Positions 7,287 through 15,076 of a DNA stretch of 64,000 bases are shown piece by piece. The position numbers and the translations under genes were made by a program. Source of the DNA: SKGA01 sp964428395 (GTDB taxonomy: Archaea; Nanobdellota; Nanobdellia; Woesearchaeales; SKGA01); NCBI GenBank assembly GCA_964428395.1, contig CAYRYB010000004.1, positions 49,230 to 113,229 on the forward strand. The letters are read 5' to 3'. The notes below the pieces were generated by a model. It ran no database searches. It was not told the DNA's origin and was given only the letters and a program-made list of their open reading frames with translations. Each line of letters starts with the position of its first letter. The stretch's first letter is position 1.

Positions 7287-8492
7287 ATGTTTCTCCCATT
7301 AGAAAAAGCATTAGAACAGGACGATTTTATAGTCGGTAGCAAGGCAAAAGTACTCGCCCACCTAGAAAAACAGTTTTCTCTTCCCTTTAGTCTTGTTATA
7401 ACAAGTAGCGTTTTTCAATTATTTTTAGATACGAATCACTTAAGAGAGCGAATCGATGAGTTATTAGGACAAGCCGATAGTCCTGAAAAACTTATCAATA
7501 GTTTTAGTACTATAGCGCAGCAGTTTGAGCAGACCTCTTTTCCCCCAGAAATTGTTGCTAAATTGCGAGAATGTTTTGAGCTTATAACTCTTGATACTTC
7601 ATCATTAGGGTCAAGCCCAAATGAGAAAAATTCTGATGGAATTTTAATGCTGCATAGAAGCACAAGTTATAATGATACTGATGTAACCTGTCCTGGCACG
7701 GTGTATTGCAAAGAGTCTTTTGCTGATTTTCTGCGAGCGGTAAAAAGCTGCATGCTCAGCACATATACTCCCTCATCTATTATTGCAAGAAGAGTGAATG
7801 ACGTTTCTTCATTCTCAGTTGCGGTAATTGTTGCAAAAATGCCTCCTTTACAAATTTGTTTACATTCCACATTATCGTTTCACAAAAACAATATTGTTGT
7901 TCAAAGCTATATTGGTTTTCCAGATAGAAGCGGTGTTGTTCCAAAAGATACGTTTACATTAAGCGTTGATTTTCTTCGTATTATAGACGCTAAAATTGTT
8001 GAGCAAACAGTTGTTGCAGTGTTTGATAAAATTGCAAATCAAGTGCAACACAGAAAATATGTCCCTGGCGGTTCTTCACAAACGGTTCCTGACCAAACTA
8101 TTTTAGAAATCGCTCGTTTAACTAAAAAAATTAGTGCAATGAATAATCACAAAGGATTAACAGCAGAATTCATCGTAAGTGCTCAGGGAAAAATTACTTT
8201 TTTTGATGTTATTCTCGCACCACCGTTGCGAGAAGAAATTAGTGAAAAACAAAAAAATACAAAAGAACAAAACGAAATTCCACTAACAGAGAAATTACCT
8301 TTATTAACAGAAAACATTTCTGGAGAACAAGAGTTAGCAAGTGCGCTCATTTCCTTTCTTGCTAAACATAAATTTTCTAAGTTTGGACCTGCAATAGATG
8401 TTGTAATTCGCGGTCTAAAAAACGAAGTAAACAACGCAACACTAAAGCAGGCTGTTATGATGATCAAAGAAATACTTGAAGAAATGAATTAA
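7287..8492 (+). CDS. Degenerate PEP synthase/PPDK N-terminal (ATP-grasp) domain protein
   Basis: A 401-residue protein that follows the order of the PEP-synthase nucleotide-binding domain: VGSKAKVLAHL near residue 16 (compare VGGKxxxLxxL), LPFSLVITSSVFQLFL, then LHRSTSYNDTD where active enzymes have VRSSATxED, AVIVAKMPP (compare AVxVQxMV), and an end segment GLTAEFIVSAQGKITFFDVILAPP (compare DIEWAxxxGxLxxLQARP). The catalytic histidine swivel domain and the PEP-binding barrel are absent; full enzymes are about 750 residues. The last 120 residues are polar and unassigned. It is probably a nucleotide-binding relic or regulator, not a PEP synthase. It is divergent from the glycolytic pair and overlaps the next gene tail-to-tail by 4 bp. 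Confidence 0.65.
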   Translation: MFLPLEKALEQDDFIVGSKAKVLAHLEKQFSLPFSLVITSSVFQLFLDTNHLRERIDELLGQADSPEKLINSFSTIAQQFEQTSFPPEIVAKLRECFELITLDTSSLGSSPNEKNSDGILMLHRSTSYNDTDVTCPGTVYCKESFADFLRAVKSCMLSTYTPSSIIARRVNDVSSFSVAVIVAKMPPLQICLHSTLSFHKNNIVVQSYIGFPDRSGVVPKDTFTLSVDFLRIIDAKIVEQTVVAVFDKIANQVQHRKYVPGGSSQTVPDQTILEIARLTKKISAMNNHKGLTAEFIVSAQGKITFFDVILAPPLREEISEKQKNTKEQNEIPLTEKLPLLTENISGEQELASALISFLAKHKFSKFGPAIDVVIRGLKNEVNNATLKQAVMMIKEILEEMN

Positions 8493-9421
8493 TGTTTTTT
8501 CAGAAGTAACATTGTTCTGCTAAGTGATTTATGCACGTATATTTCAAACGATCGCTCTACATACCACGATGTCTTTTTAATGAGCGAGGTTATGTTAGTA
8601 TCTGAAGAAACACCTAGTACAAGTATGTCTGTGAGTGTTTGAGTTAAAAAAAGAAATTTTTCATAGAGTTGCATGACTTCTTCTGTCACTAAAGAATTTT
8701 TTCCGTAGGGTAGATCAGTTATTATTGCTGGAGACTTTTCCTGCAGGGTTAATGCGTTTTGTTGAGAAAAAACGGTTTGTACTCCTAATGTTTTTGCATT
8801 AGCAATTGCTTTTCTTATCATCTCAGCACTAACATCACTTCCTTTTGCTAAAAGACGCATGAGGCATCCTTCGATAACCAGTCCTCCCACACCACAAAAA
8901 GGGTCAATAAAAGCATCGGTTGCCGCAAGATTAATCATTGCTTTAGCAAGCTTTGGATGCATGCTGGTTGGATGATTATACCGTTTTAAATGTGCTCTTC
9001 GCAAGTGTGGTTTATCTTCATTAACATATATTTCTTCAGTAACATATATTTCTTTTTCAAACCAAAAAAAAACATAATGATGTTTAGGATAAAAAATATC
9101 AACTAAGGGATGTACCTGCTTTTTATAAAGTCTGTCAGCCAGTACTTTGCTTGTTGGTGCATTCTTTAACTGACTTTGAACAGTTATTTTAAATGTGTTT
9201 TGTAATGATAACGTTAAAAGTTCTTCTTCGTTATTTGTTTGAAAGAATAATTTTCCAATACTCTTTGTGTAACCAAGTCGTAATGCACGTTCCAAAGAAA
9301 GTGTGGAAATTTCAAGAAGAATAATGTCCTTTGCTAATTGAATTGTTTTTCCAAATAATGTTTCAACTTCTGCTCGTGCTAACGGCAAATTTTCGCCAGA
9401 AAGGTTAAAAAGATATTTCAT
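8489..9421 (-). CDS. tRNA (guanine-10-N2) methyltransferase, THUMP type
   Basis: A 310-residue Trm-G10/Trm11-type enzyme that methylates the exocyclic amine of G10 in tRNA. Residues 1-145 form the divergent N-terminal ferredoxin/THUMP region. The Rossmann methyltransferase follows: HPTSMHPKLAKAMINLA, the SAM-binding DPFCGVGGLVIEG, and the catalytic motif IITDLPYGKNS, where DLPYG replaces the usual DPPYG. Length and domain order fit archaeal TrmG10. It lies downstream of the secG-nac gene group with a 55-bp gap and may be expressed from it. Confidence 0.85.
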   Translation of the reverse strand: MKYLFNLSGENLPLARAEVETLFGKTIQLAKDIILLEISTLSLERALRLGYTKSIGKLFFQTNNEEELLTLSLQNTFKITVQSQLKNAPTSKVLADRLYKKQVHPLVDIFYPKHHYVFFWFEKEIYVTEEIYVNEDKPHLRRAHLKRYNHPTSMHPKLAKAMINLAATDAFIDPFCGVGGLVIEGCLMRLLAKGSDVSAEMIRKAIANAKTLGVQTVFSQQNALTLQEKSPAIITDLPYGKNSLVTEEVMQLYEKFLFLTQTLTDILVLGVSSDTNITSLIKKTSWYVERSFEIYVHKSLSRTMLLLKKH

Positions 9422-9476
9422 CGTAGTTAAAAGTAAAGGCTAAAAGGCACTGTTGTTCCCAAAACTTCAGACCTCA

Positions 9477-9968
9477 TCAGTATTCCCAACCGTTTTCATC
9501 ATCAAATTTTTTCTTGGCATAATCGCCTATCAAATCCACAACATAATGAAAGAATTGTTTTTCAAATTCATTGTACTGTGTTATTATATCAATGTTTACT
9601 TCTTCTTCTCTGTTATCAATAGTTGTTGTAATAGAAACATGTCGTCTATATTCTTGATCGGCAGTGTAAGGTGCTCGATAAATTTTTCTCATTAAAAAAA
9701 ATAAGTCCACATTATCTTGTACTTCTTGTTGTGGATAAAGCTTCTTAACAAGATTTCCTTTTTCTATGGGAGTTGTGGGCGTTTCTTGTAGTTTTTTAGT
9801 ATCTTTTGCATATGCCAAGAGTACGTCTAACAAGCGTTCATAAGCATCTATGAGACGCGATAGCGTGTTGATAAGTACGTCTGCTGTTCGAGTATACTTT
9901 AAACTCACATAAATAAGATGGTCTGCGCGTTTTAATTCTTCTCCTGCTTCGTCTAAAATTTCTATCAT
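9477..9968 (-). CDS. Small helical protein, paralogue of its upstream neighbour
   Basis: A 163-residue, almost wholly alpha-helical cytoplasmic protein of unknown function. Near residues 12-50 it has KRADHLIYVSLKYTRTAD followed by a helix, close in pattern to RLILADHLLTATYPLTKDPK in the upstream gene. The layout (ADHL, then a break at T, then a long amphipathic helix) is reminiscent of HEPN-type helical bundles, but the RxxxxH signature is not visible. Start and upstream stop overlap by 4 bp (ATGA), so the two are translationally coupled. The context with NAC and Sec61-beta suggests a role near nascent-chain handling, which is inference only. Confidence 0.7.
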   Translation of the reverse strand: MIEILDEAGEELKRADHLIYVSLKYTRTADVLINTLSRLIDAYERLLDVLLAYAKDTKKLQETPTTPIEKGNLVKKLYPQQEVQDNVDLFFLMRKIYRAPYTADQEYRRHVSITTTIDNREEEVNIDIITQYNEFEKQFFHYVVDLIGDYAKKKFDDENGWEY

Positions 9969-10432
9969 GAATAATTCACCGCCAACAATAATTTTTTAAA
10001 TAATATTCGTGTTTGTGTTAAAATTGTCTTGAGTTGCGTTTGTTTTAGCACATCAAGTTTGTAAACACCATCAGCAAACACCATATTCGCTTTTCTTGCA
10101 AATTCAATAGTGCTTTGTTCGTGCTTCTCAAAAAGGTTGTTTGTTGTAGTTAGCATATTGACTTCTTGAATAGACGCAAGATGTTTATCTTTTATTGCAA
10201 GCTGAAATTTGGTTACTTTTGTAGAAAAGCTTGAGGTACTAGGAAGAATTTGCTTTGGTGAAAAGAAAGCAATTGTTGCCAGCATGATATCGTCTTGTGC
10301 TTTATGCATATTGTGTAACACTCCAATGAGCAGTTTTGGATCTTTTGTTAAAGGATAGGTAGCGGTGAGTAAGTGGTCGGCTAAAATAAGTTGCCGTGAA
10401 GCTTGCTCCAAGGTGAAATGTATATTGTTCAC
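9965..10432 (-). CDS. Small helical protein downstream of nac
   Basis: A 155-residue helical protein without a recognised domain. The N-terminal third contains ILADHLLTATYPLTKDPK and MHKAQDDIMLATIAFF. The same arrangement recurs in the following gene, so the pair looks like an old tandem duplication. It starts 2 bp after the nac stop and overlaps the next gene by 4 bp, placing it inside the secG-nac operon. No signal peptide or membrane segment is present. Confidence 0.7.
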   Translation of the reverse strand: MNNIHFTLEQASRQLILADHLLTATYPLTKDPKLLIGVLHNMHKAQDDIMLATIAFFSPKQILPSTSSFSTKVTKFQLAIKDKHLASIQEVNMLTTTNNLFEKHEQSTIEFARKANMVFADGVYKLDVLKQTQLKTILTQTRILFKKLLLAVNYS

Positions 10433-10434
10433 TT

Positions 10435-10785
10435 TTATTCTTCGTTTTCTTCTTGCAAAGTAAGAATGGCTTGAGCTAAATCTCCTCCAGTATCTTGTAT
10501 TGCTTGTAGCGCAGTTTGTTTATCAACGTGTGCTTGCTGCATAACTGTTTGAATATCTTCCTCGTCGATTTCAGGAGTTGTATCTCTTGCTTGTTCTCTT
10601 GCTTCTCCTACAACTTGGTATGTTTCTTGACCCATCATGTTAACTTTTGCTACATCCGGATTAGTGATAATTATATCTTTATCGGCGAGTCGTATAATAA
10701 CTTCTTCTGCGTCTAAATCTTCTTGTTGTACACCCATTTTTTTCATGGCTTGTTTCATTTGTCGAGAATTCATTCCAGGTATCAT
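10435..10785 (-). CDS. nac: Nascent polypeptide-associated complex protein (archaeal NAC)
   Basis: A 116-residue homologue of eukaryotic NAC-alpha, a ribosome-associated chaperone that shields emerging chains. The N-terminal MIPGMNSRQMKQAMKKMG is the archaeal NAC signature, the NAC beta-barrel covers about 20-75, and a UBA domain (IDEEDIQTVMQQAHVDKQTALQAI and GGDLAQAIL) fills the C-terminus. It lies 44 bp after secG and 2 bp before the next gene. Length and both domains are standard. Confidence 0.95.
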   Translation of the reverse strand: MIPGMNSRQMKQAMKKMGVQQEDLDAEEVIIRLADKDIIITNPDVAKVNMMGQETYQVVGEAREQARDTTPEIDEEDIQTVMQQAHVDKQTALQAIQDTGGDLAQAILTLQEENEE

Positions 10786-10829
10786 CAGGAGAGCCTCACA
10801 TCTTATTATGTTTGTTTCTTATTAAAAAA

Positions 10830-10997
10830 TTAAGGCGTAAAAGTAACAGTTGTATTAAGAATGATGACAACGATTACCGTTAAAATAGTAAGAGCCATGA
10901 CCACTTGAGGAGTCATTCTTAGCTTTGAGTTTGATTCTTCATAAAAATTGGTAAGCCCTGCGCCACTTGATGGCATGCGAATTTTGTTATCTGCCAT
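10830..10997 (-). CDS. secG: Sec61-beta/SecG protein translocase subunit
   Basis: A 55-residue single-pass protein too short for most gene callers. It opens MADNKIRMPSSGAGLTNFY, the typical archaeal Sec-beta start (MPSSxAGLxxFY), continues with a charged stretch and ends in one transmembrane helix (about 31-49, VVMALTILTVIVVIIL). It would associate with SecY and SecE in the membrane. The TATA box at 11021-11030 is centred 28 bp before the ATG, so the mRNA is leaderless or nearly so. It heads a group with nac and two helical proteins. Confidence 0.93.
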   Translation of the reverse strand: MADNKIRMPSSGAGLTNFYEESNSKLRMTPQVVMALTILTVIVVIILNTTVTFTP

Positions 10998-11020
10998 AAA
11001 AAAATAAGAAAGTATCTAAG

Positions 11021-11030
11021 TTTATAAAAC
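11021..11030 (-). promoter_or_regulatory. TATA box of the secG-nac operon
   Basis: GTTTTATAAA on the minus strand, centred 28 bp from the secG ATG. Confidence 0.65.
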
Positions 11031-11067
11031 TTTTCGTTAAAAAGGACAAATCTGATGATAGATGGCT

Positions 11068-11490
11068 TTAAACCACGTAATCGCACTTTTCTTCACAGGA
11101 TGCAACTCCTGTTGTTCCATTTATTTTAATAATAGTTTCGTAGGACGTTTCATCGTGTTTTGAAATAATTATCTGCGCTTTGTAATCGTCTTCATTTTTA
11201 TAGACATTTACCAACGTTGTTTGCCAACCATTAGCACGCACGTACCCTTCTACAAAGGAGAGCGCGTTCCGTTTAGCATCGTCTGATGTAAGTGTTGGTG
11301 CGAGAGTAAAATGACATTTCAAGGGGGTGTTTACTTCTATTCCGTCAGGACAGACATAAATTGCGTTTTTTGATGTTATTTGTTGATTTCCCCCTACAGA
11401 CCCGTCCGAGCAAAAATAGATTTTTTGAGCTCCACAACCAGCTAAAGCGAGTAAAAGAATCAACAAACCTGCTAACAAGAGCTTTTTCAT
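11068..11490 (-). CDS. Small secreted lipoprotein
   Basis: A 140-residue protein with a lipoprotein signal peptide: MKKLLLAGLLILLLALAGC, with the lipobox LAGC at the end. The mature part has several cysteines and a C-terminal alpha/beta segment in which EGYVRANGWQTTLVNVYKNE loosely recalls PepSY-like folds. A longer frame runs to 11676, but its extra 62 residues come from the intergenic repeat at 11583-11697 and would bury the signal peptide. A TATA-like run at about 11511-11525 supports the ATG at 11490. Function unknown. Confidence 0.75.
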   Translation of the reverse strand: MKKLLLAGLLILLLALAGCGAQKIYFCSDGSVGGNQQITSKNAIYVCPDGIEVNTPLKCHFTLAPTLTSDDAKRNALSFVEGYVRANGWQTTLVNVYKNEDDYKAQIIISKHDETSYETIIKINGTTGVASCEEKCDYVV

Positions 11491-11582
11491 AAACCCTTTT
11501 AAGAATAAGTCTTTTTTAAATGTTTTGAATAAAAGAACTTGTTCAAAATGGCTTAGCACTTGCTTGAAGATGTATTGGGTGA

Positions 11583-11697
11583 GAAAGGTAACGCGTTTTT
11601 CAGCGTTAAAGTTTCTTCTCGCGGTAAAAATTTCTTTGCAGAACAAAGAATTGGTCTTCCCAATGCGACATTTCATTTTATTTTGAACAATACCAAA
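11583..11697. repeat. Diverged intergenic repeat, copy A
   Basis: About 115 bp, beginning GAAAGGTAACGCG and ending near GAACAATACCAAA, matched by 14811-14925 at roughly three quarters of positions with single-base indels. It lies between the RNase P RNA and the lipoprotein gene. Read on the minus strand both copies can encode a peptide ending KRVTFL, with the pattern SLxxKEI before it, so a decayed coding element is possible. Confidence 0.65.
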
Positions 11698-11731
11698 ATA
11701 AACTTCTCTAAACGAAGTAAAATAAGAAAGT

Positions 11732-12098
11732 GCGTAGAGTCAAATAAGCCACCTTTTGTCATAGCCAAACATGTTTGCGCTAACATGCGATACCATGCAA
11801 CTGGATTCTACTAAGCGTCATTTCGACTTGCACCGGCAAGGTCGCATTTTTCATCCTTTCTTTTGGGGACGTCAGCAGGTTAATCTTGCTTTTTGTTACC
11901 TAAAAGCGTCGCATGCATCATTCCATTACCCAAAAGGGGTTTGTTTCTATATGGTTGCCAATCCTATTCGAATTCTCATCTTACAATGAGTTGCTCTTTT
12001 GCAAAACGTCTGGCCCGCCGAAACGAACATAACTTTTGCAGTGGTGGGTGGACTTTCCTAAGACCTCAAAGGTCCTTACCAGTTTAATAACCCTACGC
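11732..12098 (-). ncRNA. rnpB: RNase P RNA (archaeal)
   Basis: A 367-nt RNA gene read from 12098 to 11732. P1 pairs GCGTAGGGTTA (5' end) with TGACTCTACGC (3' end) over 11 bp. P2 pairs AACTGG (12084-12079) with CCAGTT (11804-11799). P3 is the hairpin GACC-TTTGA-GGTC. The conserved AGGAAAGTCC (12059-12050) and GACAAAAGGTGGCTTA (11760-11745) form P4: AAG and CCACC pair with CTT and GGTGG, leaving one bulged U at 12052, the universal RNase P feature. The region is richer in G+C than its surroundings, and no convincing protein frame crosses it. A TATA box lies 27 bp upstream and a T-rich tract follows the 3' end. The Rpp30 protein gene is in the same window. Confidence 0.95.
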
Positions 12099-12120
12099 TA
12101 AAGAATCCAAAAGGAATGTT

Positions 12121-12130
12121 TATTTATAAG
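12121..12130 (-). promoter_or_regulatory. TATA box of the RNase P RNA gene
   Basis: CTTATAAATA on the minus strand, centred about 27 bp before the predicted 5' end of P1. It lies directly after the stop codon of the upstream surface protein. Confidence 0.75.
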
Positions 12131-12131
12131 T

Positions 12132-13736
12132 TTATTCTTCACGATGATGAAAATTATTAAAAAAAATGATGATGCCTGCAAGGAGAGGAACAAAAAGCAA
12201 CGGCAAAAGTATATCCCATTGAAAAGATTGGTTTTTGCCTGATAAAAGAACTGTATTCCCTGTAAGAGAAGTGTTTTTGGCCACGGTATAGGTTAATTCC
12301 ACTGGTGTATTTACATTTTCTAAATGCCACATTATGATAGGATCGCCTTGAAGAATAATAGGAGATAAACTAAATGCCAATTCTGCTACGTTTTGTGCTA
12401 TTTCTTTAGGAATAACTTCAACAACATCAATTGTTGATTCATTTTTCTTAGGTTGTATTGTTAATGTTACTTGTGTAACAATAAAAGAAGTGTTATCTTT
12501 TGTTTTTATCCGTTTCACAAACAATTCTTTTTTAAGACTAAAAGAGGACTTCGCTTTTGTTTCCCGTGAAGAAATTTCTTGGTTTGTTTCTTGTTTTTGT
12601 TTTTCAATAAGAGAATATACCTGTAAACGCGCAGATTGTTGTGTTTGCTGTTCTTCATCTGTTTGTTGTGATTCGTCTTGTTCTATTTTTTTTTGATATA
12701 ATATTTGTTCATTTTTTGCTGTTGCTAAACGTTCTTCAAGAAGAATATTTCTCACAGAAAAGGAAGTATTATTCGCCTGTTGTTCTTCTTCTTTTGACGT
12801 GTTAAATATAGTTTCATAAATAACGGTTGAGTCTGACGATAAATTTGTAATTTGTTTTTTAATATTATCTTCTCCTTGAGTCATTGTGATAATGCCATTT
12901 TTTATTGTCGTGTTAAAAGAAGTGTTTTGTGTTGTATCAACTATCGTGTTATTTACTTGATTGTCATCATCAAGAATAGTATCAGAACTATTGTAAGAAG
13001 AATTCGTTTTTGTGATATTTGTTAAAACATTTGTTTGATTTACACAAGATTCTGTTGTGCAAGCAGAAGTAGAATTTATTAAAGTGCATTCTAACCGTTG
13101 TAAAGAATCATATCCTGTTGGCTCATAATCAGGCAAGCAAACGCATTCTAAAAGCTGCTTGTCTGGTTGCGTTCCCATTCCACAATTCCATTGACAATTT
13201 GAAGAGTTCTTTAATTGAAAGGATGCATCACAATAATCACAGATTCCTTCAAAACAATATAAATCATCTGCACAGTGAACACTTTGATTACAATAATTAC
13301 CTAAAAAAGAATTGTGTTGTGTTAAAACAATAAGAAGAAAAGTAGCAAGAAGTGTTGACTTTTCATTGTTTTTAAGAAATAATGAATATGTGGTGTTTTG
13401 AATAGGGTTATCTTGCCAGTGACCCGTTTTTAGTAGAGAAGTTGAATTGCTTGTAGAACTTAAGTCATAAGAGTCTGTTCTAAGAACTAGAAACGATTGC
13501 TCTAAAAAAGAATTCATGGCGGCATTAAGAAAAAAATACGCATCAATAGATACCACATCTCCTTTTTCAATACTTAATGGGTAAAAAAGTGTAAGATTGC
13601 CTTGTGAAGAATTTTTTGTCATCGTAATCATCGTTGACGAACCGATAGAAGAAAAAATAGTCATAAAAAGAAGAAGAAGAAAAATAAGTGATGAATAAAA
13701 AAAAGTTATTTTAAAAAAATGGGATGACGATTTCAT
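12132..13736 (-). CDS. Membrane-anchored surface protein with conserved C-terminal domain
   Basis: A 534-residue secreted protein. An N-terminal hydrophobic segment (about 8-32) exports it; a cysteine cluster near 145-215 (CNQSVHCADDLYCFEGIC and following pairs) may be disulfide-bonded; a low-complexity Ser/Thr/Asn region with many N-glycosylation sequons follows, then a Gln/Glu-rich helical stretch. The last 130 residues contain VVEVIPKEIA, DPIIMWHLENV and a terminal transmembrane helix ending in a short basic tail. The same C-terminal block occurs in the upstream gene, which overlaps this one by 4 bp (ATGA). Function unknown; probably a cell-surface protein. Confidence 0.8.
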   Translation of the reverse strand: MKSSSHFFKITFFYSSLIFLLLLFMTIFSSIGSSTMITMTKNSSQGNLTLFYPLSIEKGDVVSIDAYFFLNAAMNSFLEQSFLVLRTDSYDLSSTSNSTSLLKTGHWQDNPIQNTTYSLFLKNNEKSTLLATFLLIVLTQHNSFLGNYCNQSVHCADDLYCFEGICDYCDASFQLKNSSNCQWNCGMGTQPDKQLLECVCLPDYEPTGYDSLQRLECTLINSTSACTTESCVNQTNVLTNITKTNSSYNSSDTILDDDNQVNNTIVDTTQNTSFNTTIKNGIITMTQGEDNIKKQITNLSSDSTVIYETIFNTSKEEEQQANNTSFSVRNILLEERLATAKNEQILYQKKIEQDESQQTDEEQQTQQSARLQVYSLIEKQKQETNQEISSRETKAKSSFSLKKELFVKRIKTKDNTSFIVTQVTLTIQPKKNESTIDVVEVIPKEIAQNVAELAFSLSPIILQGDPIIMWHLENVNTPVELTYTVAKNTSLTGNTVLLSGKNQSFQWDILLPLLFVPLLAGIIIFFNNFHHREE

Positions 13737-14719
13737 TTTTTCTTTTGTGTAAATTTATCTAAATAGAAGAAAAGAAGAGCAATGAGGGGAATGACTAAAA
13801 GTGGCCAGATTATTTTCCAGTTAGTAAATGATTGGTGCGTTTGCGCACTTGTTTGCGCAAGCAAGACCGTGTTTCCCGTTGCATCTGTCGACTTATCAAC
13901 TGCATAAGTTATTGTTACTGGTGTTGACACGTCTTTTAAATGCCACATAATCACTGGGTCATCTTGCAAAGTATATGATGGTAAAGAAAAAAAGAGTTGT
14001 TTCACTTTGCTTGCAAAATCTTTGGGTATATATTCTACAATTCGTAACGATGCCAATGGTTCCTTTGGTGTTATTTGTAACGTTATGAGCGTTTCATTCT
14101 TTTTTGTTCCATCTTCATAAACAATTTGTTGATATGTTTTTAATTTAACAACTTGCGTTGCTTTTTCTGCTGTCGTTTGAAAATTTTTCATTTCTTGTAA
14201 TGTGTACTCATTTAATTTTGCTTTTGAGAATAATTCTCGTGTTTGGTCCAAAAGATTCTCATCTGCTTTTTGCACTGTTAAATTTATTACCTCTTTGGTT
14301 TGAGATACTATTTTTTTTGGTATAACAGTAATAGAAAAGTTTTTTTCAAAAAGAGAAGTGTCGTTTGTAGAATATAAAAGGGTATATTGTCCATTTTCTC
14401 GTAAAGAGTCTGCCCATTGAACACGAAAGTAAGATTTTTTTTCTCCTATGGCTGAGCCCGAAACTGCTGGAAGTAGGGGAAATCCTTCACGGTAAAGTGA
14501 AAAAGTACCAAAAGCGACCTTTGGGTAAAACAATATCTGTATTAGGAATAATTCATCTTCATTAACGATTGGAGGATAATCTACGTAAAGTGTTCCTTGC
14601 GCAAGCTGTATCTCCTCTCCGGTTGTAAGTATCGATTCATTATTTTCTTCTGCTGCAAAAGTACTGGCAAGTAAGAGAAGAAGAAAGAAAAACAAGAAGA
14701 GTATAAAGGGAGGTTTCAT
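13733..14719 (-). CDS. Membrane-anchored surface protein, paralogue of the downstream gene
   Basis: A 328-residue protein with signal peptide (MKPPFILFLFFFLLLLLASTFA), an extracellular beta-rich region, a helical region (about 155-190) and the C-terminal block IVEYIPKDFA, DDPVIMWHLKDV, followed by a transmembrane helix and a basic end. The block aligns with that of the next gene; this copy lacks the cysteine-rich and sequon-rich insert. A longer frame reaches 14803, but the TATA box at 14741-14750 is centred 27 bp from the ATG at 14719, which I therefore chose. Function unknown. Confidence 0.8.
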   Translation of the reverse strand: MKPPFILFLFFFLLLLLASTFAAEENNESILTTGEEIQLAQGTLYVDYPPIVNEDELFLIQILFYPKVAFGTFSLYREGFPLLPAVSGSAIGEKKSYFRVQWADSLRENGQYTLLYSTNDTSLFEKNFSITVIPKKIVSQTKEVINLTVQKADENLLDQTRELFSKAKLNEYTLQEMKNFQTTAEKATQVVKLKTYQQIVYEDGTKKNETLITLQITPKEPLASLRIVEYIPKDFASKVKQLFFSLPSYTLQDDPVIMWHLKDVSTPVTITYAVDKSTDATGNTVLLAQTSAQTHQSFTNWKIIWPLLVIPLIALLFFYLDKFTQKKK

Positions 14720-14740
14720 AAAGAAGAAAGAGAAAACAGG

Positions 14741-14750
14741 GTTTATATAA
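14741..14750 (-). promoter_or_regulatory. TATA box of the paralogous surface-protein pair
   Basis: TTATATAAAC on the minus strand, centred 27 bp before the ATG at 14719; leaderless transcript expected. Confidence 0.65.
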
Positions 14751-14810
14751 TTTTCGAAGAAAAAACGTTGTTCCATGAGTCTAATACGTACTTTAAGATA
14801 CATAAAACAA

Positions 14811-14925
14811 GAAAGGTAACGCGTTTTCTCGGTGTTAAAGGTTCTTTCACAATAAGTATTTCTTTGTAAAGCAAAGAATAAGCCTTCCTAGTATAACATT
14901 TCGTTCCATTTTGAACAAAACCAAA
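14811..14925. repeat. Diverged intergenic repeat, copy B
   Basis: The partner of 11583-11697, in the same orientation. The longest exact blocks are GAAAGGTAACGCGTTTT, GTTAAAG, ATTTCTTTG, CAAAGAAT, ACATTTC and ATTTTGAACAA. It occupies part of the 357-bp divergent gap between the surface-protein pair and the membrane protein at 15077. The remainder (14926-15045) shows only AT-rich sequence. Confidence 0.65.
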
Positions 14926-15045
14926 GAAAAAAGAGCAAAAAAAGATTTTTGTAAGCTATGTATGTTTCAAGCAAAACGCAGATTCTTTATCGTAATGTAA
15001 GTAATGGTATTAAATAGTTTCTTACTAGAATTCTCTAACAAAACG

Positions 15046-15054
15046 TTTTTATAT
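15046..15054 (+). promoter_or_regulatory. TATA box of the 15077 membrane-protein gene
   Basis: TTTTTATAT is centred 27 bp before the ATG at 15077; leaderless transcript expected. Confidence 0.6.
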
Positions 15055-15076
15055 CCTTTAATAAAAGAAAAGGGAT

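Noticed and set aside
11491..11676. N-terminal extension of the lipoprotein frame
   Set aside because: The extra 62 codons derive from the repeat and would place the lipoprotein signal peptide inside the protein; a TATA-like run supports the inner ATG.
11560..12087. Three overlapping plus-strand open frames
   Set aside because: They lie on or beside the RNase P RNA and the intergenic repeat, have no domain or ribosome site, and the RNA structure explains the conserved sequence.
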